A stretch of DNA of 64,000 bases from an uncultured Clostridia bacterium (GCA_944393405.1 CALYAC010000004.1:67410-131409); one strand, 5' to 3'; shown: positions 9,618 through 21,727, numbered from the stretch's first letter. Notes: generated from the sequence alone by a model not told the origin. Translations and numbers: made by a program.

Positions 9618-10899
9618 TACAATATTTTCCTTTTTTTAATATTTCACGTATAGATTTCAATTTTCTATTATTTATTATCTCTCCTTTTTGAATTTGATAA
9701 TATAATTCTATAGCTAGTTCAGATGCTTTTTCTTTTGAATTTGCTGGCTTAAATAACTTTAAATCCCATAAACTTGTTTCTTTTTTTATTTTTTTCTTTA
9801 AATATATTTCTTTATTAAATATTTTTAAATTTTTTCCTTTATATTTTATATCATCTTCTATCCCTAATATAATTGATACCCATTTTTTTCTATTTAATTT
9901 AACAGTATATATCAAAGTATTTTTAGGAACCTTTTGCTTAATACATGAGTCAACTATAATATTATTATTTAATTTGCCTATGTACAAACTATTTTCTATA
10001 TATGAATTGTCCTTTATTAAACATCTTGTATTTTGATTCCATCCTAGTCTTTTAAAATAATTATCTCTATCACTTTTTATTTCTAATATATCTTTATTTG
10101 ATCCAAAATGTACAAATTTACCATTATTTAACTTTATTACTTTAATGTCATCCTTTTTATTATCTACTAAAAATGGTACTAAATCATTGTATATATCTGC
10201 ACTTTTTTCTTGGATATTTTCGTATAAGTAATTAAGAATTTTTTGAGGTAATATAAACATTCCTGTATCAATATATACTTTCTTTTCATTAGTTAAAGCT
10301 TCCGTTTCTAAAACATTTTTTGATGCTTTTTGAAAATATTTTATTAATCTGTCTTCTTGAATTTTAAATACTCCGTGCTTCGTTCCTTTTTCTATAAGTT
10401 CTTTAGTAGAAAAAAAATATATTTTACTATTATCTATTTCATTTATATCTTCTTTTAAGAATAGAACAACATCACTGCAAGATACTAAAATTCCATCATT
10501 CATTTTTTTCAAAATTGGAAATGTGTTAATTAATATCTGATCAAATATAGTTTCTTCTATATCGCCACTTAGTCTTTTATTAATTGGTATCCATATTTTA
10601 CCTATTCTTGAGTAATATAATGTTCTTTTAGAATTTCCTGCAGATGGAATATATAAAATTTTCTTATACTCTTTTTTATTAAATATCTTATATAAATTAT
10701 TTAATAATATTTTCCCTGTTCCTAACCTTTTATTTACAGTTTTAACAATACATTTAGTTTCTTCTGGTATAAAACCTATTTTTCTTCTAATTTTTAATTG
10801 TTTTTTTGCATATGCTCTTTGCTTGTTATTTCTTACTGTAATTATTATACAATCCCAATTATATTTTTCATTTTTCTTTGTAAATGTATTTTTCAGCAT
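9610..10899 (-). CDS. GDP-L-fucose pyrophosphorylase (N-terminal half of FKP)
   Basis: Converts fucose-1-phosphate and GTP to GDP-L-fucose. NWDCIIITVRNNKQRAYAKK, RLGTGKILLNNLYKIF, IPSAGNSKRTLYY and RIGKIWIPI follow the order seen in the fucose-1-phosphate guanylyltransferase domain (PF07959 family); KHGVFKIQ, YIDTGMFILP and FVHFGSNKDIL are further matches, with a beta-helix-like tail. 429 aa, equal to the N-terminal domain of FKP. It overlaps its neighbours on both sides (32 and 8 bp). Confidence 0.85.
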   Translation of the reverse strand: MLKNTFTKKNEKYNWDCIIITVRNNKQRAYAKKQLKIRRKIGFIPEETKCIVKTVNKRLGTGKILLNNLYKIFNKKEYKKILYIPSAGNSKRTLYYSRIGKIWIPINKRLSGDIEETIFDQILINTFPILKKMNDGILVSCSDVVLFLKEDINEIDNSKIYFFSTKELIEKGTKHGVFKIQEDRLIKYFQKASKNVLETEALTNEKKVYIDTGMFILPQKILNYLYENIQEKSADIYNDLVPFLVDNKKDDIKVIKLNNGKFVHFGSNKDILEIKSDRDNYFKRLGWNQNTRCLIKDNSYIENSLYIGKLNNNIIVDSCIKQKVPKNTLIYTVKLNRKKWVSIILGIEDDIKYKGKNLKIFNKEIYLKKKIKKETSLWDLKLFKPANSKEKASELAIELYYQIQKGEIINNRKLKSIREILKKGKYCNE

Positions 10900-13300
10900 C
10901 TTTTTTATATCCTTCTAATTTATTTTTTATTTCTATGAATTCATCCTTTGATTTTCTTGTTATATCATATTCTTGCACATTTTTTTCGCTTTCATTTACT
11001 ATATTAATAATAAGTTCATACTGCATTTTTATAATTTCATAATTATTAAGTTCACTTTGTAATTCTTCACAATTTTTTAAAACAATTTCACACATTTCTT
11101 CATATTTTTCTAATTTTATATTCCTTTTTTTCGTCTCTTTAGATAAAATCATGCAAGCTTTCTGTAAATTTTTAATTCCTGATTCTTTATCACCATCTTT
11201 TAACTGTGTTATTGCTATGTCACTAATTGATTCATATGTTTGTATATTATTTGTACTATCATTAATTTCTTCTAATTTCAAAACAGCTTCGTTTTTTCTT
11301 TCGTTTTTAAGTAATATTTCTATTTCTTTATTTTGCAATTCTAAACTATATGGTAATACTTTAGAAAAACTTTTTACTTCTTCTATAGAGTCAATATTCT
11401 CTATATTTCCATGTATATAAATTATTTTTCCATTTTCTACTAATGTAAATATCGAAAATAAAGCTAATACCATTATGCTTAAAACGTTAAATATTTTTAT
11501 TTTCTTATTTGCAGCATAACCTACTAAATATGATGATATGATTCCTATTACTATAAATAATATTAATTTATTATAATAAAATGATAAGTCAAAATCCATT
11601 AAACTATGTAAAAAGATTAATAAAAAAGTCAATCCAAATAAAATAATATTAGAATCATTTTTATTTTTTATAAGATTTTTTAATACAATAATAAATATTA
11701 TAATTATGCTTAATAAACCTAATATTCCATTTTCTATCCAAATTTGTGTTAAATAACAATGTGATTGTTTAGCACTATATGCATAGCTTTGAATTTCTTC
11801 GTACTTATACATCCATCCATTTCCACCAATTCCAGTTATCCAGTTTTCGCTTGCAAGTTTTATTCCATCTTTTATAAATACTAACCTTTCCCATAGATTT
11901 TTGTTAGACAAAGTAAATCCTTGCATATTACTAACTAATTCTTTTGTTATAAATCTATAATCCACAGGTATGTTTTTTTCATTAACTGTTAGTTTATTTA
12001 TAACTAAGCCATTTGCATTTTGAGGAAGTATATTTTGATATAATATGGTTATTCTTGTAGTATCAGAAGTAGTAGTAATATCTATTTCCTTCTTGCCTTC
12101 AAAACTTCCTACATATACATAGTGTGACAAAATAGGTTGATCATATTTATTTTCTTCATCTATCTGTATTAAATATGTATTTTCATTATTTTCTTTAGTA
12201 TTAGCATCTAGATCGAATTCTATTTTATATTCTTTATTAGGTTCAATATTTCGTATAGTTTGTCTATCTTCTAATCCAGAGTTCTTTTCTTTAAATAATT
12301 CTAATGATTTTGTAAATTGTATCAATATAACAAATATTAAGCTTATAACAATTATTATAGATATAATAGTAATTATTATTTTTCTTCTATTAATTTTATA
12401 AATTACTTTTTGCAATCTTTTTGTTATTATCATTGAAGCAAATTTATATATTATTCCTGTTAAAATTATGAATAAAATGAGTCCACCATAAACAATAGCT
12501 ATATTTTTCATGTATTTACAAAAGATTAAATAATACATATATCCAGTAATAACTGTTGTAATTGTCATTACTAAAATTTTAGCCCTATTTTTTGCTCTTT
12601 TATTAAAAAAATAATATAGAATAAGAACAAACAAATATATTACTAAGCTTCCTTTTGATTCTGAAAGAAGTAAACCTACTAAAAAAATAAAATTAGTAAT
12701 TACTTCTATTATAGAAGATTGTTTTTGTTTTAAATGTAATCCTACTGATAATATTGAACAAACTGCCATAATAATACCAACAGTATTTGCATAACCTATA
12801 TTTGCTATCATTCTAACTTCTTCATTTTGATATTCTAATATACCAACTTTATTAAAAAAATCTCCAAAAAAGTTAATAGTTAAGTTATCAATTCCAAATA
12901 TAAAAATTATTATTCCAGAAATAATTATAGTTTTTATAATAATAGTTATATTTCTTTCTTTATTCTTTTTTAGTAATTCTTTAACTATAAAATAAATCGA
13001 AACTAAACTTGTATATGTAAAAATATTATCGATGGTTTCTTCCAATGAAATATATGTATTAAATATTAATGGAATAATCGAAGATATTAGTAAAATTATA
13101 ATAACAAAATCTAACCTATTATTTATAATTTTTTCTTTATTTTTTGTATTAACAACAATAATTATTAAAAATAATATTGATATTATTAAATTCAATGTTT
13201 GTACATTATATTTTAATGGTGATCCTATTAAAATTGATGAAATTATTATAATAATATTTACTAATAATAAAACGAAATTAAATTTTAAATTACTCTTCAT
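10868..13300 (-). CDS. O-antigen ligase/Wzy-like polymerase with helical-repeat tail
   Basis: 810 aa membrane protein. About a dozen hydrophobic helices, a large extracytoplasmic loop (about 340-460), then the Wzy_C-type catalytic region GIGGNGWMYKYEEIQSY and SHCYLTQIWIENGILGL. The last about 190 residues (LELQNKEIEILLKNERKNEA...) look like TPR-type helices. Likely polymerises or ligates the repeat unit made by the downstream enzymes. It shares architecture and motifs (GSPLKYN, ISSIIPLIFNTYISLEETID) with the protein at 29586-31919, so the two are paralogues. First gene of the fucose operon. Confidence 0.87.
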   Translation of the reverse strand: MKSNLKFNFVLLLVNIIIIISSILIGSPLKYNVQTLNLIISILFLIIIVVNTKNKEKIINNRLDFVIIILLISSIIPLIFNTYISLEETIDNIFTYTSLVSIYFIVKELLKKNKERNITIIIKTIIISGIIIFIFGIDNLTINFFGDFFNKVGILEYQNEEVRMIANIGYANTVGIIMAVCSILSVGLHLKQKQSSIIEVITNFIFLVGLLLSESKGSLVIYLFVLILYYFFNKRAKNRAKILVMTITTVITGYMYYLIFCKYMKNIAIVYGGLILFIILTGIIYKFASMIITKRLQKVIYKINRRKIIITIISIIIVISLIFVILIQFTKSLELFKEKNSGLEDRQTIRNIEPNKEYKIEFDLDANTKENNENTYLIQIDEENKYDQPILSHYVYVGSFEGKKEIDITTTSDTTRITILYQNILPQNANGLVINKLTVNEKNIPVDYRFITKELVSNMQGFTLSNKNLWERLVFIKDGIKLASENWITGIGGNGWMYKYEEIQSYAYSAKQSHCYLTQIWIENGILGLLSIIIIFIIVLKNLIKNKNDSNIILFGLTFLLIFLHSLMDFDLSFYYNKLILFIVIGIISSYLVGYAANKKIKIFNVLSIMVLALFSIFTLVENGKIIYIHGNIENIDSIEEVKSFSKVLPYSLELQNKEIEILLKNERKNEAVLKLEEINDSTNNIQTYESISDIAITQLKDGDKESGIKNLQKACMILSKETKKRNIKLEKYEEMCEIVLKNCEELQSELNNYEIIKMQYELIINIVNESEKNVQEYDITRKSKDEFIEIKNKLEGYKKDAEKYIYKEK

Positions 13301-13429
13301 ATATTTACCTATTTAAATTTTATTTATATTAAACTTTTATTAACATATTTATATATTTTATATTATTTATATATTTTATATTATTTATGTATTTTTTTCA
13401 ATAGTTATAAATATATGTATATTTACATT

Positions 13430-13463
13430 TAAAAAAATAAAAATACCCCCAGAACTCTGGGGG
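13430..13463 (-). terminator. G+C-rich terminator of the 13490 gene
   Basis: CCCCCAG (13446-13452) pairs with CTGGGGG (13457-13463); on the minus strand it is followed by TATTTTTATTTTTTT. Unusually G+C-rich beside native hairpins. Confidence 0.9.
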
Positions 13464-13489
13464 CTTTTTAAGGTTAGAGTGTATTTAAA

Positions 13490-13909
13490 TCACTCTCCTA
13501 CTATGATAGGAAGCTCTTCACTAAGATAGCGTCTAACACTTTTTTCCGAATAATACATTTGGTATGGGATTCTTCTTTCTGAGTTTGCAATCATCCAATA
13601 AGGAATGATAAACAGCTCCTCTTTACCGATTGCCCATACATGTTCTTTGTAGATAAATACGTCCACCTCTTTTCCTTCAAAGTCTTCCGGCTTTTTGCCT
13701 TCTTCTCCGAAAAGAAGCATAGCAAGATTACAAATCTGTTCGTACTCTTCTTCAAAGTAGCCATCTCCACATATGTCCCACTTCATCGGCTTATTATTTT
13801 TGCCGATTTCCATTGATACATACACATAGGGTCTATAATCTTTGTCAAACCCTTCTTCAATTTCTAACCGGCACCTCACTATTTTTTCTGTTGATTTTAC
13901 CAGTTCCAT
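13490..13909 (-). CDS. Orphan soluble protein, higher G+C, unknown
   Basis: 139 aa, acidic, no membrane segment, no family I recognise. Begins MELVKSTEKIVRCRLEIEEG; Trp- and Tyr-rich centre (VWAIGKEELFIIPYWMIANS). AGGAGGA lies just upstream of the ATG. Base composition and codon choice differ visibly from the AT-rich neighbours, and it uses CGG once as Arg (13868-13870), which native genes avoid. It has its own strong terminator and a hairpin upstream. This suggests recent acquisition as a single-gene unit. Confidence 0.75.
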   Translation of the reverse strand: MELVKSTEKIVRCRLEIEEGFDKDYRPYVYVSMEIGKNNKPMKWDICGDGYFEEEYEQICNLAMLLFGEEGKKPEDFEGKEVDVFIYKEHVWAIGKEELFIIPYWMIANSERRIPYQMYYSEKSVRRYLSEELPIIVGE

Positions 13910-13939
13910 ATAAATTCCTCCTATCTTTTATTACACACA

Positions 13940-13968
13940 AAAAGTGCTATATAAATTATAGCACTTTT
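13940..13968 (-). terminator. Terminator after coiled-coil gene
   Basis: AAAAGTGCTATA (13940-13951) pairs with TATAGCACTTTT (13957-13968). Separates the coiled-coil gene from the orphan gene downstream. Confidence 0.85.
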
Positions 13969-13988
13969 ATGTTAATTATTCAATTAAT

Positions 13989-14852
13989 CTATTCTCCTCT
14001 ACCTTCTGGTAAGCTATTTGGCATTTCAATAACAACTTTAATTTTCATTACATATTTTATAGCTCTAACAATCTTACTATTTTTAATACGTTGCCATAAT
14101 GTAGGTTTAACATCAACTCTAGTTTCTTCAATATATTTTTGATTTTCTTCTGTTGTTTCTGTAGTTTTTGATGTATCTTTTACAGATATTTCTTCAATTT
14201 TTTCTTCAACAACAGGTTCTAGAGTTTCTTCTGGTGCAGGTATTAATTTTAGTGCATCAGCTATTTCTATACCTATATAACTTAAAGCTTTAGATTTATC
14301 TTCTATTCTTTCCATATCTATTTCAATATGTAAGTTTGTTTCTAGGTTTCCAATTCTTGCATTTATTAATTTTAATGCATCTTTATAATTATCAGAAGTA
14401 TTAGATTTAGTTCTTCCTATTACTCCTAATGTTTCTATAATATCTTCAGAAAAGTCATTAGAAATTCCTTTTATTGCTTCTTTCCATCCCTCTGATTTAG
14501 CTTCTACACTTTCTAGTACAGTTTTTAAACTAGCTGCTAAAGAAATATTTTTCTCTCTTTGTCTAATCAATTCTTCAATTTTCTTTGTATTTTCTTCAAA
14601 TTGATTTGTTGCATACTCAACTAGTCCATAAGCTGCTTTATATACACTTACTGGAAAGTTTTTCTTTTTTGGATATTCTATTAAATATGTTTTTATTGAT
14701 TCTATTAAATCTTTAAAATACGCATCATCCTCTAATTGGACAATTTGTTTTTTACTATTTGGATTAATTAATTTTTGTACTTTATCAATATTTGATAAAA
14801 TCTTTTCTTCCGTGATTACCATTCTCACGTTTACTATGCCAGATTTAGACAT
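13989..14852 (-). CDS. Coiled-coil protein of unknown function
   Basis: 287 aa, soluble, highly charged. Predicted mainly helical from about residues 15-200, with Lys/Glu heptads; an acidic Thr/Glu-rich linker (about 205-245) leads to a basic C-terminal segment (TLWQRIKNSKIVRAIKYVMK) that could bind membrane or nucleic acid. GGAGGGAAGG precedes the ATG. No family recognised and no functional hint from neighbours. Codon use is native, with no CGG. It stands alone between a terminator and the acyl-CoA synthetase gene. Confidence 0.75.
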   Translation of the reverse strand: MSKSGIVNVRMVITEEKILSNIDKVQKLINPNSKKQIVQLEDDAYFKDLIESIKTYLIEYPKKKNFPVSVYKAAYGLVEYATNQFEENTKKIEELIRQREKNISLAASLKTVLESVEAKSEGWKEAIKGISNDFSEDIIETLGVIGRTKSNTSDNYKDALKLINARIGNLETNLHIEIDMERIEDKSKALSYIGIEIADALKLIPAPEETLEPVVEEKIEEISVKDTSKTTETTEENQKYIEETRVDVKPTLWQRIKNSKIVRAIKYVMKIKVVIEMPNSLPEGRGE

Positions 14853-14986
14853 TGTAAACCTTCCCTCCTTTATCCTATGTAACGCTTATTTCCGTAAGTA
14901 AAATTCCTCTTTGATAGGATTTTGTTTTTTTGATTTCATTATAATTTTATTACAACTTTTTAGTATAGTCAAGACTTTTTTTACAA

Positions 14987-16852
14987 TTATTTGTCTTTTT
15001 TTAGCTCTGCATAACGTTTTATTTTCATAGTTGTAGTCTTTACAAATTCATCATGTTTTATTTCTAATTTCTTTACGGCTTTATAAGAAGTAAGACCTTT
15101 ATTTACTTCTTTGATCTTATCCCAAATTATTTTATATATTTTATCTTCATCTAAGTCTTTACCATATTTTTCTTCAATAACTTCATAATTTGGTATTACT
15201 CTAGCAGTTATAATTAATTCTTTTTCTCCTTCTACTTCCTTACCATAAACCATACATTCCTTTATTTCCGTATGTTTTGAAAGCATTAATTCAATTTCTT
15301 CTGGATATATGTTTTTACCATTTTGAGTAACAATTACATTCTTACTTCTTCCAGTAATGTATAAAAATCCATCTTTATCCATATATCCTACATCACCAGA
15401 ATGGAACCATCTTTTTCCATCTTCTTCAAAAATTGCATCTTTTGTAGCTTGTTCATCTTCATAATATCCTATCATTAAAGTTTTGCTACAAATTAATATT
15501 TCTCCTTCTCCATTTTCATTTGGATTGTCTATTCTAAGTTCTGCTCCTACTACTGCTTTACCTGCTGATCCTACTCTAGTATCAAAATCTGGTGTTAAAG
15601 CTGCTATAGGTGCTGTTTCTGTTAAGCCATATCCTTGTAAGAATATTATTCCTATATCTTCTACCCATTTACCTATTTTTGCATCAATAGGTGCTGCTGC
15701 AGATACAATTATTCTTAACCTTCCACCTAAGTTTTCATATATTTCATTAAATACTTTTCTTTTAATATCTACTCCAACTGTTTTTAATGCATTAGTTACA
15801 TGTATCATTGAATTAACCAATCCATCTTTTTTACTCTTTTTAATGTTTGCATTAATTTTTCTATATAGATTTTCAACAAGTAATGGAACAGTTAAAAGTG
15901 CTGTTGGTTTTGTTTCTTGTAAATCTGAAACAATATGTTTTAATCCTTGGCATACACTAATAGAAGCACCAATTCCAAAAGGTAATAAAAAACCTATTGA
16001 AGATTCATAAGTATGATGAAGTGGTAATATAGACATAAGCCTATCTTCTGGTAATAATTTTACATATGCTGTTGCAGCATTTACATTTTCTATTAAATTT
16101 CTATTACATAACATAACTCCCTTAGCATTTGAAGTAGTTCCTGAAGTAAATATTAATACTTTAAATTCTTCTGGATCTATTTCAATGCTCATAAAGCTAT
16201 TATCTCCACCAGTTACTAAAGCTTTACCTTCTTCTATCAAATAATCCAATCCAACAAATCTATCATTTATTTCTTGATTAGAATTCATTTGTATAAAATA
16301 ATTTACATCAGGTAAATTTTCTGATACTTTTTTTATAACTTCTGCTTTTTTGCTTGAGAAAATTACAGCTTTTGCTTTTGATCTTTTTATTACATTTTCT
16401 ATTTCATTTTCTGGAAGTTCTTTATCAACAGGAACAGCAATTCCTGCTCCACAAAGCATTGTCATATATGACACATACCAATGATGTGTATTTTCTCCAA
16501 TTATTACTATTCTTGCATCTTTTAAATTAAGTTTTCTAGTTAAAGCTGTACCAAGTCCAATAACTTCATTTTTAAATTGATTATATGTTATTTCAGTCCA
16601 ATCTCCTTTTGGATTAAACTTTTCTAACAAAAATGTTCTATCTGCATATTCTTTAGAAGAATTTATAAACATTTCTTTTACTGTTGTAAAAGATGTTCCT
16701 TGATAATTCTTTTTAGTTTTTTTATTTTTATTTTCTTCTGCTTTCTTCAATTTATCATAATCAACTTTTACTTCATCAATTTCAGACATTTCTTTCATAT
16801 GAAATTTTGGAAATTTAAAATTTGGTACTTTAAAATCTTTTAATATTCTCAT
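14987..16852 (-). CDS. Long-chain acyl-CoA synthetase (AMP-forming)
   Basis: Activates fatty acids to acyl-CoA via acyl-AMP. ANL-superfamily motifs in order: FTSGTTSNAKGVMLCNRNL (A3), the QGYGLTETAPIAAL core (A5), WFHSGDVGYMDKDGFLYITG (A7/A8) and the catalytic Lys near the C-terminus (TSYKAVKKLEIKHDEFVKT). 621 aa is usual for the FadD15-like/AMP-binding group. It follows a TetR regulator by 32 bp, so one operon, probably lipid-responsive. Substrate chain length is not readable from sequence. Confidence 0.9.
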   Translation of the reverse strand: MRILKDFKVPNFKFPKFHMKEMSEIDEVKVDYDKLKKAEENKNKKTKKNYQGTSFTTVKEMFINSSKEYADRTFLLEKFNPKGDWTEITYNQFKNEVIGLGTALTRKLNLKDARIVIIGENTHHWYVSYMTMLCGAGIAVPVDKELPENEIENVIKRSKAKAVIFSSKKAEVIKKVSENLPDVNYFIQMNSNQEINDRFVGLDYLIEEGKALVTGGDNSFMSIEIDPEEFKVLIFTSGTTSNAKGVMLCNRNLIENVNAATAYVKLLPEDRLMSILPLHHTYESSIGFLLPFGIGASISVCQGLKHIVSDLQETKPTALLTVPLLVENLYRKINANIKKSKKDGLVNSMIHVTNALKTVGVDIKRKVFNEIYENLGGRLRIIVSAAAPIDAKIGKWVEDIGIIFLQGYGLTETAPIAALTPDFDTRVGSAGKAVVGAELRIDNPNENGEGEILICSKTLMIGYYEDEQATKDAIFEEDGKRWFHSGDVGYMDKDGFLYITGRSKNVIVTQNGKNIYPEEIELMLSKHTEIKECMVYGKEVEGEKELIITARVIPNYEVIEEKYGKDLDEDKIYKIIWDKIKEVNKGLTSYKAVKKLEIKHDEFVKTTTMKIKRYAELKKDK

Positions 16853-16884
16853 TTTTTTACACTCCTATTTTCCTTTTATTTTCT

Positions 16885-17448
16885 TTATGCCTTTAATTTT
16901 TTTATAAATAAATTATCTATTTCTTCAAACAAATTTTGAACATCTACTTCTTCGTGTCTCATTTTATAAATAAAACTAGAACAAGTAAATCCAAATATTC
17001 CTGAAGCAATTATATCTGGATCTTTATCTACTATTTCTTTTTTTGCTATACCTTCTTTAACAATTCCTTCAATTATTTTTATGTATTCAAATACATGCTT
17101 CTTACACATTAAACTTCTTTCATCATTTCCCCATATTTGACTTAATATAATAGTCATAAAGTTTTCATATTTAAATAATATTTTTATTTGTATTAATACT
17201 ATTGCTCTTATTTTATCTAAAGAATTATTTAATTTTTCAGTTTTTATGCTAATACTATTTTTTAGAAGTTTAACACCTTCATCTACTAAAAAATTAAATA
17301 TTTCTTCTTTACTAGAAAAATGATAATATAAAGTTCCTTTTGCTACACCTACTGTAGCAGTAATTTCTTCAATACTAGTTGCATCATATCCTTTGTCTGC
17401 AAAAAGTTTCATTGAAGCTTCAAATATTTTTCTTTTTGTTTTATTCAT
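16885..17448 (-). CDS. TetR family transcriptional regulator
   Basis: 187 aa. N-terminal helix-turn-helix with the TetR signature: IFEASMKLFADKGYDATSIE, then TVGVAKGTLYYHFSSKEE (residues 9-55). The C-terminal ligand-binding half is variable, as expected. First gene of the operon with acyl-CoA synthetase; FadR/FadR-like TetR proteins often control such genes, so fatty acyl ligands are a reasonable guess. Confidence 0.92.
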   Translation of the reverse strand: MNKTKRKIFEASMKLFADKGYDATSIEEITATVGVAKGTLYYHFSSKEEIFNFLVDEGVKLLKNSISIKTEKLNNSLDKIRAIVLIQIKILFKYENFMTIILSQIWGNDERSLMCKKHVFEYIKIIEGIVKEGIAKKEIVDKDPDIIASGIFGFTCSSFIYKMRHEEVDVQNLFEEIDNLFIKKLKA

Positions 17449-17567
17449 ACATTTTCACCTTTATAAAAAAACTATAATAATTATATAATTTATTATTAAA
17501 ATATGCAAGAGTTTACTTCTTTTTCGACCACTTCAGCTAAATAATTGTTTTAAAAAATTGTTTATGA

Positions 17568-17596
17568 TTGATTTTATGTAAATTCTATGTTATGAT
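17568..17596 (+). promoter_or_regulatory. Promoter of the 17629 gene
   Basis: TTGATT (17568-17573), 17-bp spacer, TATGAT (17591-17596), then GGGAGG ahead of the ATG. Confidence 0.65.
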
Positions 17597-17628
17597 ATTT
17601 TTATCTACTTGAAAGGGAGGCAATAATC

Positions 17629-17925
17629 ATGACTCTTATGCTAAAGGATTGTTTACCTGAAAAGCTTCCAATAGAAAAAGAAGTTATTCAAAAGAGCAAA
17701 CCTGATGCAATTGGCTCACGTCGGATGTTAGTAGATTATCAGGATAAAATCTTTAATATTGTCCTGAACTCCGACAATTCTGTAGAAATTATCTTCGTAT
17801 ATACTCCACTGGAGAAATACGACGATCGTTTCTATCGAGCTAAAGATGACTTTATCGGACGATTCGTTGGATCTGAGGACGAAGGAGGTTATGTCATTAT
17901 TGAATCCAAAAAGGGCGCTGGATAA
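17629..17925 (+). CDS. Orphan soluble protein, higher G+C, unknown
   Basis: 98 aa, no membrane segment, no recognised family (MTLMLKDCLPEKLPIEKEV...). Ends Gly-rich, YVIIESKKGAG. GGGAGG lies 9 nt upstream of the ATG. Codon use is unlike neighbours (GGC, CGT, CGA), with CGG as Arg in the SRRML stretch. A strong G+C-rich terminator overlaps its stop codon. Lies between divergently facing native operons; looks like an inserted single-gene unit, as at 13.5, 40.3 and 59.2 kb. Confidence 0.72.
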   Translation: MTLMLKDCLPEKLPIEKEVIQKSKPDAIGSRRMLVDYQDKIFNIVLNSDNSVEIIFVYTPLEKYDDRFYRAKDDFIGRFVGSEDEGGYVIIESKKGAG

Positions 17926-17938
17926 TCCGCGCCCTTTT
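17909..17938 (+). terminator. Terminator overlapping stop codon
   Basis: AAAAGGGCGC (17909-17918) pairs with GCGCCCTTTT (17929-17938); the TAA stop lies in the loop. A compact gene end of this kind is not seen in native genes here. Confidence 0.9.
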
Positions 17939-17979
17939 ACTTTAATATATATTATTTAAACTAAACAATCATTTATATT

Positions 17980-18994
<1,015 letters not shown>

Positions 18995-19077
18995 TTATAT
19001 TTCATTTATATTACATTTTCGTTACAATTATATTACATTTATTATTAAATAGCAAATACTTTTTGTATTTTAACATA

Positions 19078-19123
19078 AAAAAATACCTTTTACCATATTT
19101 ATATTATACTAAAAGGTATTTTA
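19078..19123 (-). terminator. Terminator of lexA-19157 operon
   Basis: AAATACCTTTTA (19081-19092) pairs with TAAAAGGTATTT (19110-19121); on the minus strand it ends in TTTTTTT. Separates this operon from mreB. Confidence 0.88.
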
Positions 19124-19156
19124 TTTATTCATTTTATATAATAAAATTAATTTTCT

Positions 19157-19579
19157 CTATTCTTTATCTGTTAATGCAACTAAAAATCTATCTATTCCAT
19201 CTCTTCTAAATTTTAATTCATATGTTTTTGTCTGTCCTGAACTTATTGTTCCTATATCAATATATTCTGTTCCTATTAATTCATTATCTTTATTGTATAG
19301 AAAAAAAGTTAAATTTTTATCTGTTACATCTTCTTCTGATTCGTTCTTTAGTTCTCCTTTTATGTATCCATTTACATTTGTTACTTTAGCTTCTGATACT
19401 GTAATTACAGGGTTTGTTTCTTGAATTCTATATACTTTGATATCTCTATACATAGATTTAACTGCCATTACACTACCTATCGAAACAAATACAAATAATA
19501 GAATACACCAAATGAAATATCTTCTGAAGTTTCTTGTTTGAACTCTAGCGTCTATAAACCAAAAATCAGAATAGCCCAT
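19157..19579 (-). CDS. Membrane-anchored beta-domain protein
   Basis: 140 aa. A basic N-terminus (RVQTRNFRRY), then a membrane helix (IWCILLFVFVSIGSVMAV, about 24-41) and an extracytoplasmic domain of about 95 residues with an FxLYD-like pattern (NGYIKGELKNESEEDV; FFLYNKDNELIGTEY; FRRDGIDRFLVAL). Probably an Ig-like surface domain; function unknown. AAGAAAGG precedes the ATG. It follows lexA by 35 bp and ends at the terminator, so it is probably co-transcribed with lexA. Confidence 0.75.
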   Translation of the reverse strand: MGYSDFWFIDARVQTRNFRRYFIWCILLFVFVSIGSVMAVKSMYRDIKVYRIQETNPVITVSEAKVTNVNGYIKGELKNESEEDVTDKNLTFFLYNKDNELIGTEYIDIGTISSGQTKTYELKFRRDGIDRFLVALTDKE

Positions 19580-19614
19580 ATTATTTCTTTCCTTTCTAAA
19601 TTAATCTATATTAT

Positions 19615-20292
19615 TTACATTTTTCTAAATACGCCAACTACTTTTCCAAGTATTGTACAATTTGGAACAATTATTGGATCCATTGTACTATTTTCTGGTT
19701 GTAATCTAATATAATCTTTTTCTTTATAGAATGTTTTTACAGTTGCCTCATCATCAATTAATGCAACTACTATTTCTCCATTTTCAGCTACATTTTGTCT
19801 TCTTACTAATATAAAATCGCCATCTAAAATTCCAGCTTCAATCATGCTTTCTCCTCTAACAACAAGCATAAAGCTTTGGCTATTTCCAACAAAATCTAAT
19901 GGTATTGGGAAAGTATCTGTTATATTTTCTACTGCTAGGATTGGTGCCCCTGCTGTTATTTTTCCTACTACTGGTACATCAACCATCTCTTTTTTATTAT
20001 AAAAAGCTTTTGCTGGTGGTGTTCCTGGTTTTTTTGGCATGTATAATTCATCTTCTGATTTTAATATTCTTAATGTTCTACCTTTTTGGCTTTCTTTCTT
20101 AATATATCTTAGTTCCTCTAATTGTTTTAAATAAGAATGAACTGTTGCTGTTGAACTTAATCCTACAGCTTTTCCTATCTCTCTTACAGATGGTGCATAA
20201 CCATTTTTTTCAATTTGTTTTGTTATATATCTTAATATCTGTTTTTGTCTTGGTGTTAATTCTTTTGTTTTTCTTTTCTTTCCTTCTGCCAT
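19615..20292 (-). CDS. lexA: LexA repressor
   Basis: SOS repressor with RecA-stimulated self-cleavage. N-terminal winged helix ([40 protein letters not shown]), Ala-Gly cleavage site in [13 protein letters not shown], catalytic Ser in [16 protein letters not shown] and Lys in [11 protein letters not shown]. 225 aa, slightly long. Preceded by GGAGGGA. A promoter lies upstream, but I see no GAAC-N4-GTTC or CGAAC-type box there. The first gene of a two-gene unit. Confidence 0.96.
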   Translation of the reverse strand: MAEGKKRKTKELTPRQKQILRYITKQIEKNGYAPSVREIGKAVGLSSTATVHSYLKQLEELRYIKKESQKGRTLRILKSEDELYMPKKPGTPPAKAFYNKKEMVDVPVVGKITAGAPILAVENITDTFPIPLDFVGNSQSFMLVVRGESMIEAGILDGDFILVRRQNVAENGEIVVALIDDEATVKTFYKEKDYIRLQPENSTMDPIIVPNCTILGKVVGVFRKM

Positions 20293-20323
20293 TAAATCAT
20301 CCCTCCAAATTTTATTTTACACT

Positions 20324-20352
20324 ATACTATCATACAAACAAAAAAATGTCAA
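20324..20352 (-). promoter_or_regulatory. lexA promoter
   Basis: Minus-strand TTGACA (20347-20352), 17-bp spacer, TAGTAT (20324-20329). No canonical Firmicute SOS box overlaps it. Confidence 0.7.
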
Positions 20353-20422
20353 ACAAATTTTTGATTTTATTTGACATCTTTATTGTTTTCTCAATATTTA
20401 TTGAATGTTCTAATATTTTCTT

Positions 20423-21709
<1,287 letters not shown>

Positions 21710-21727
21710 TTAATTTTTAAATATCTT

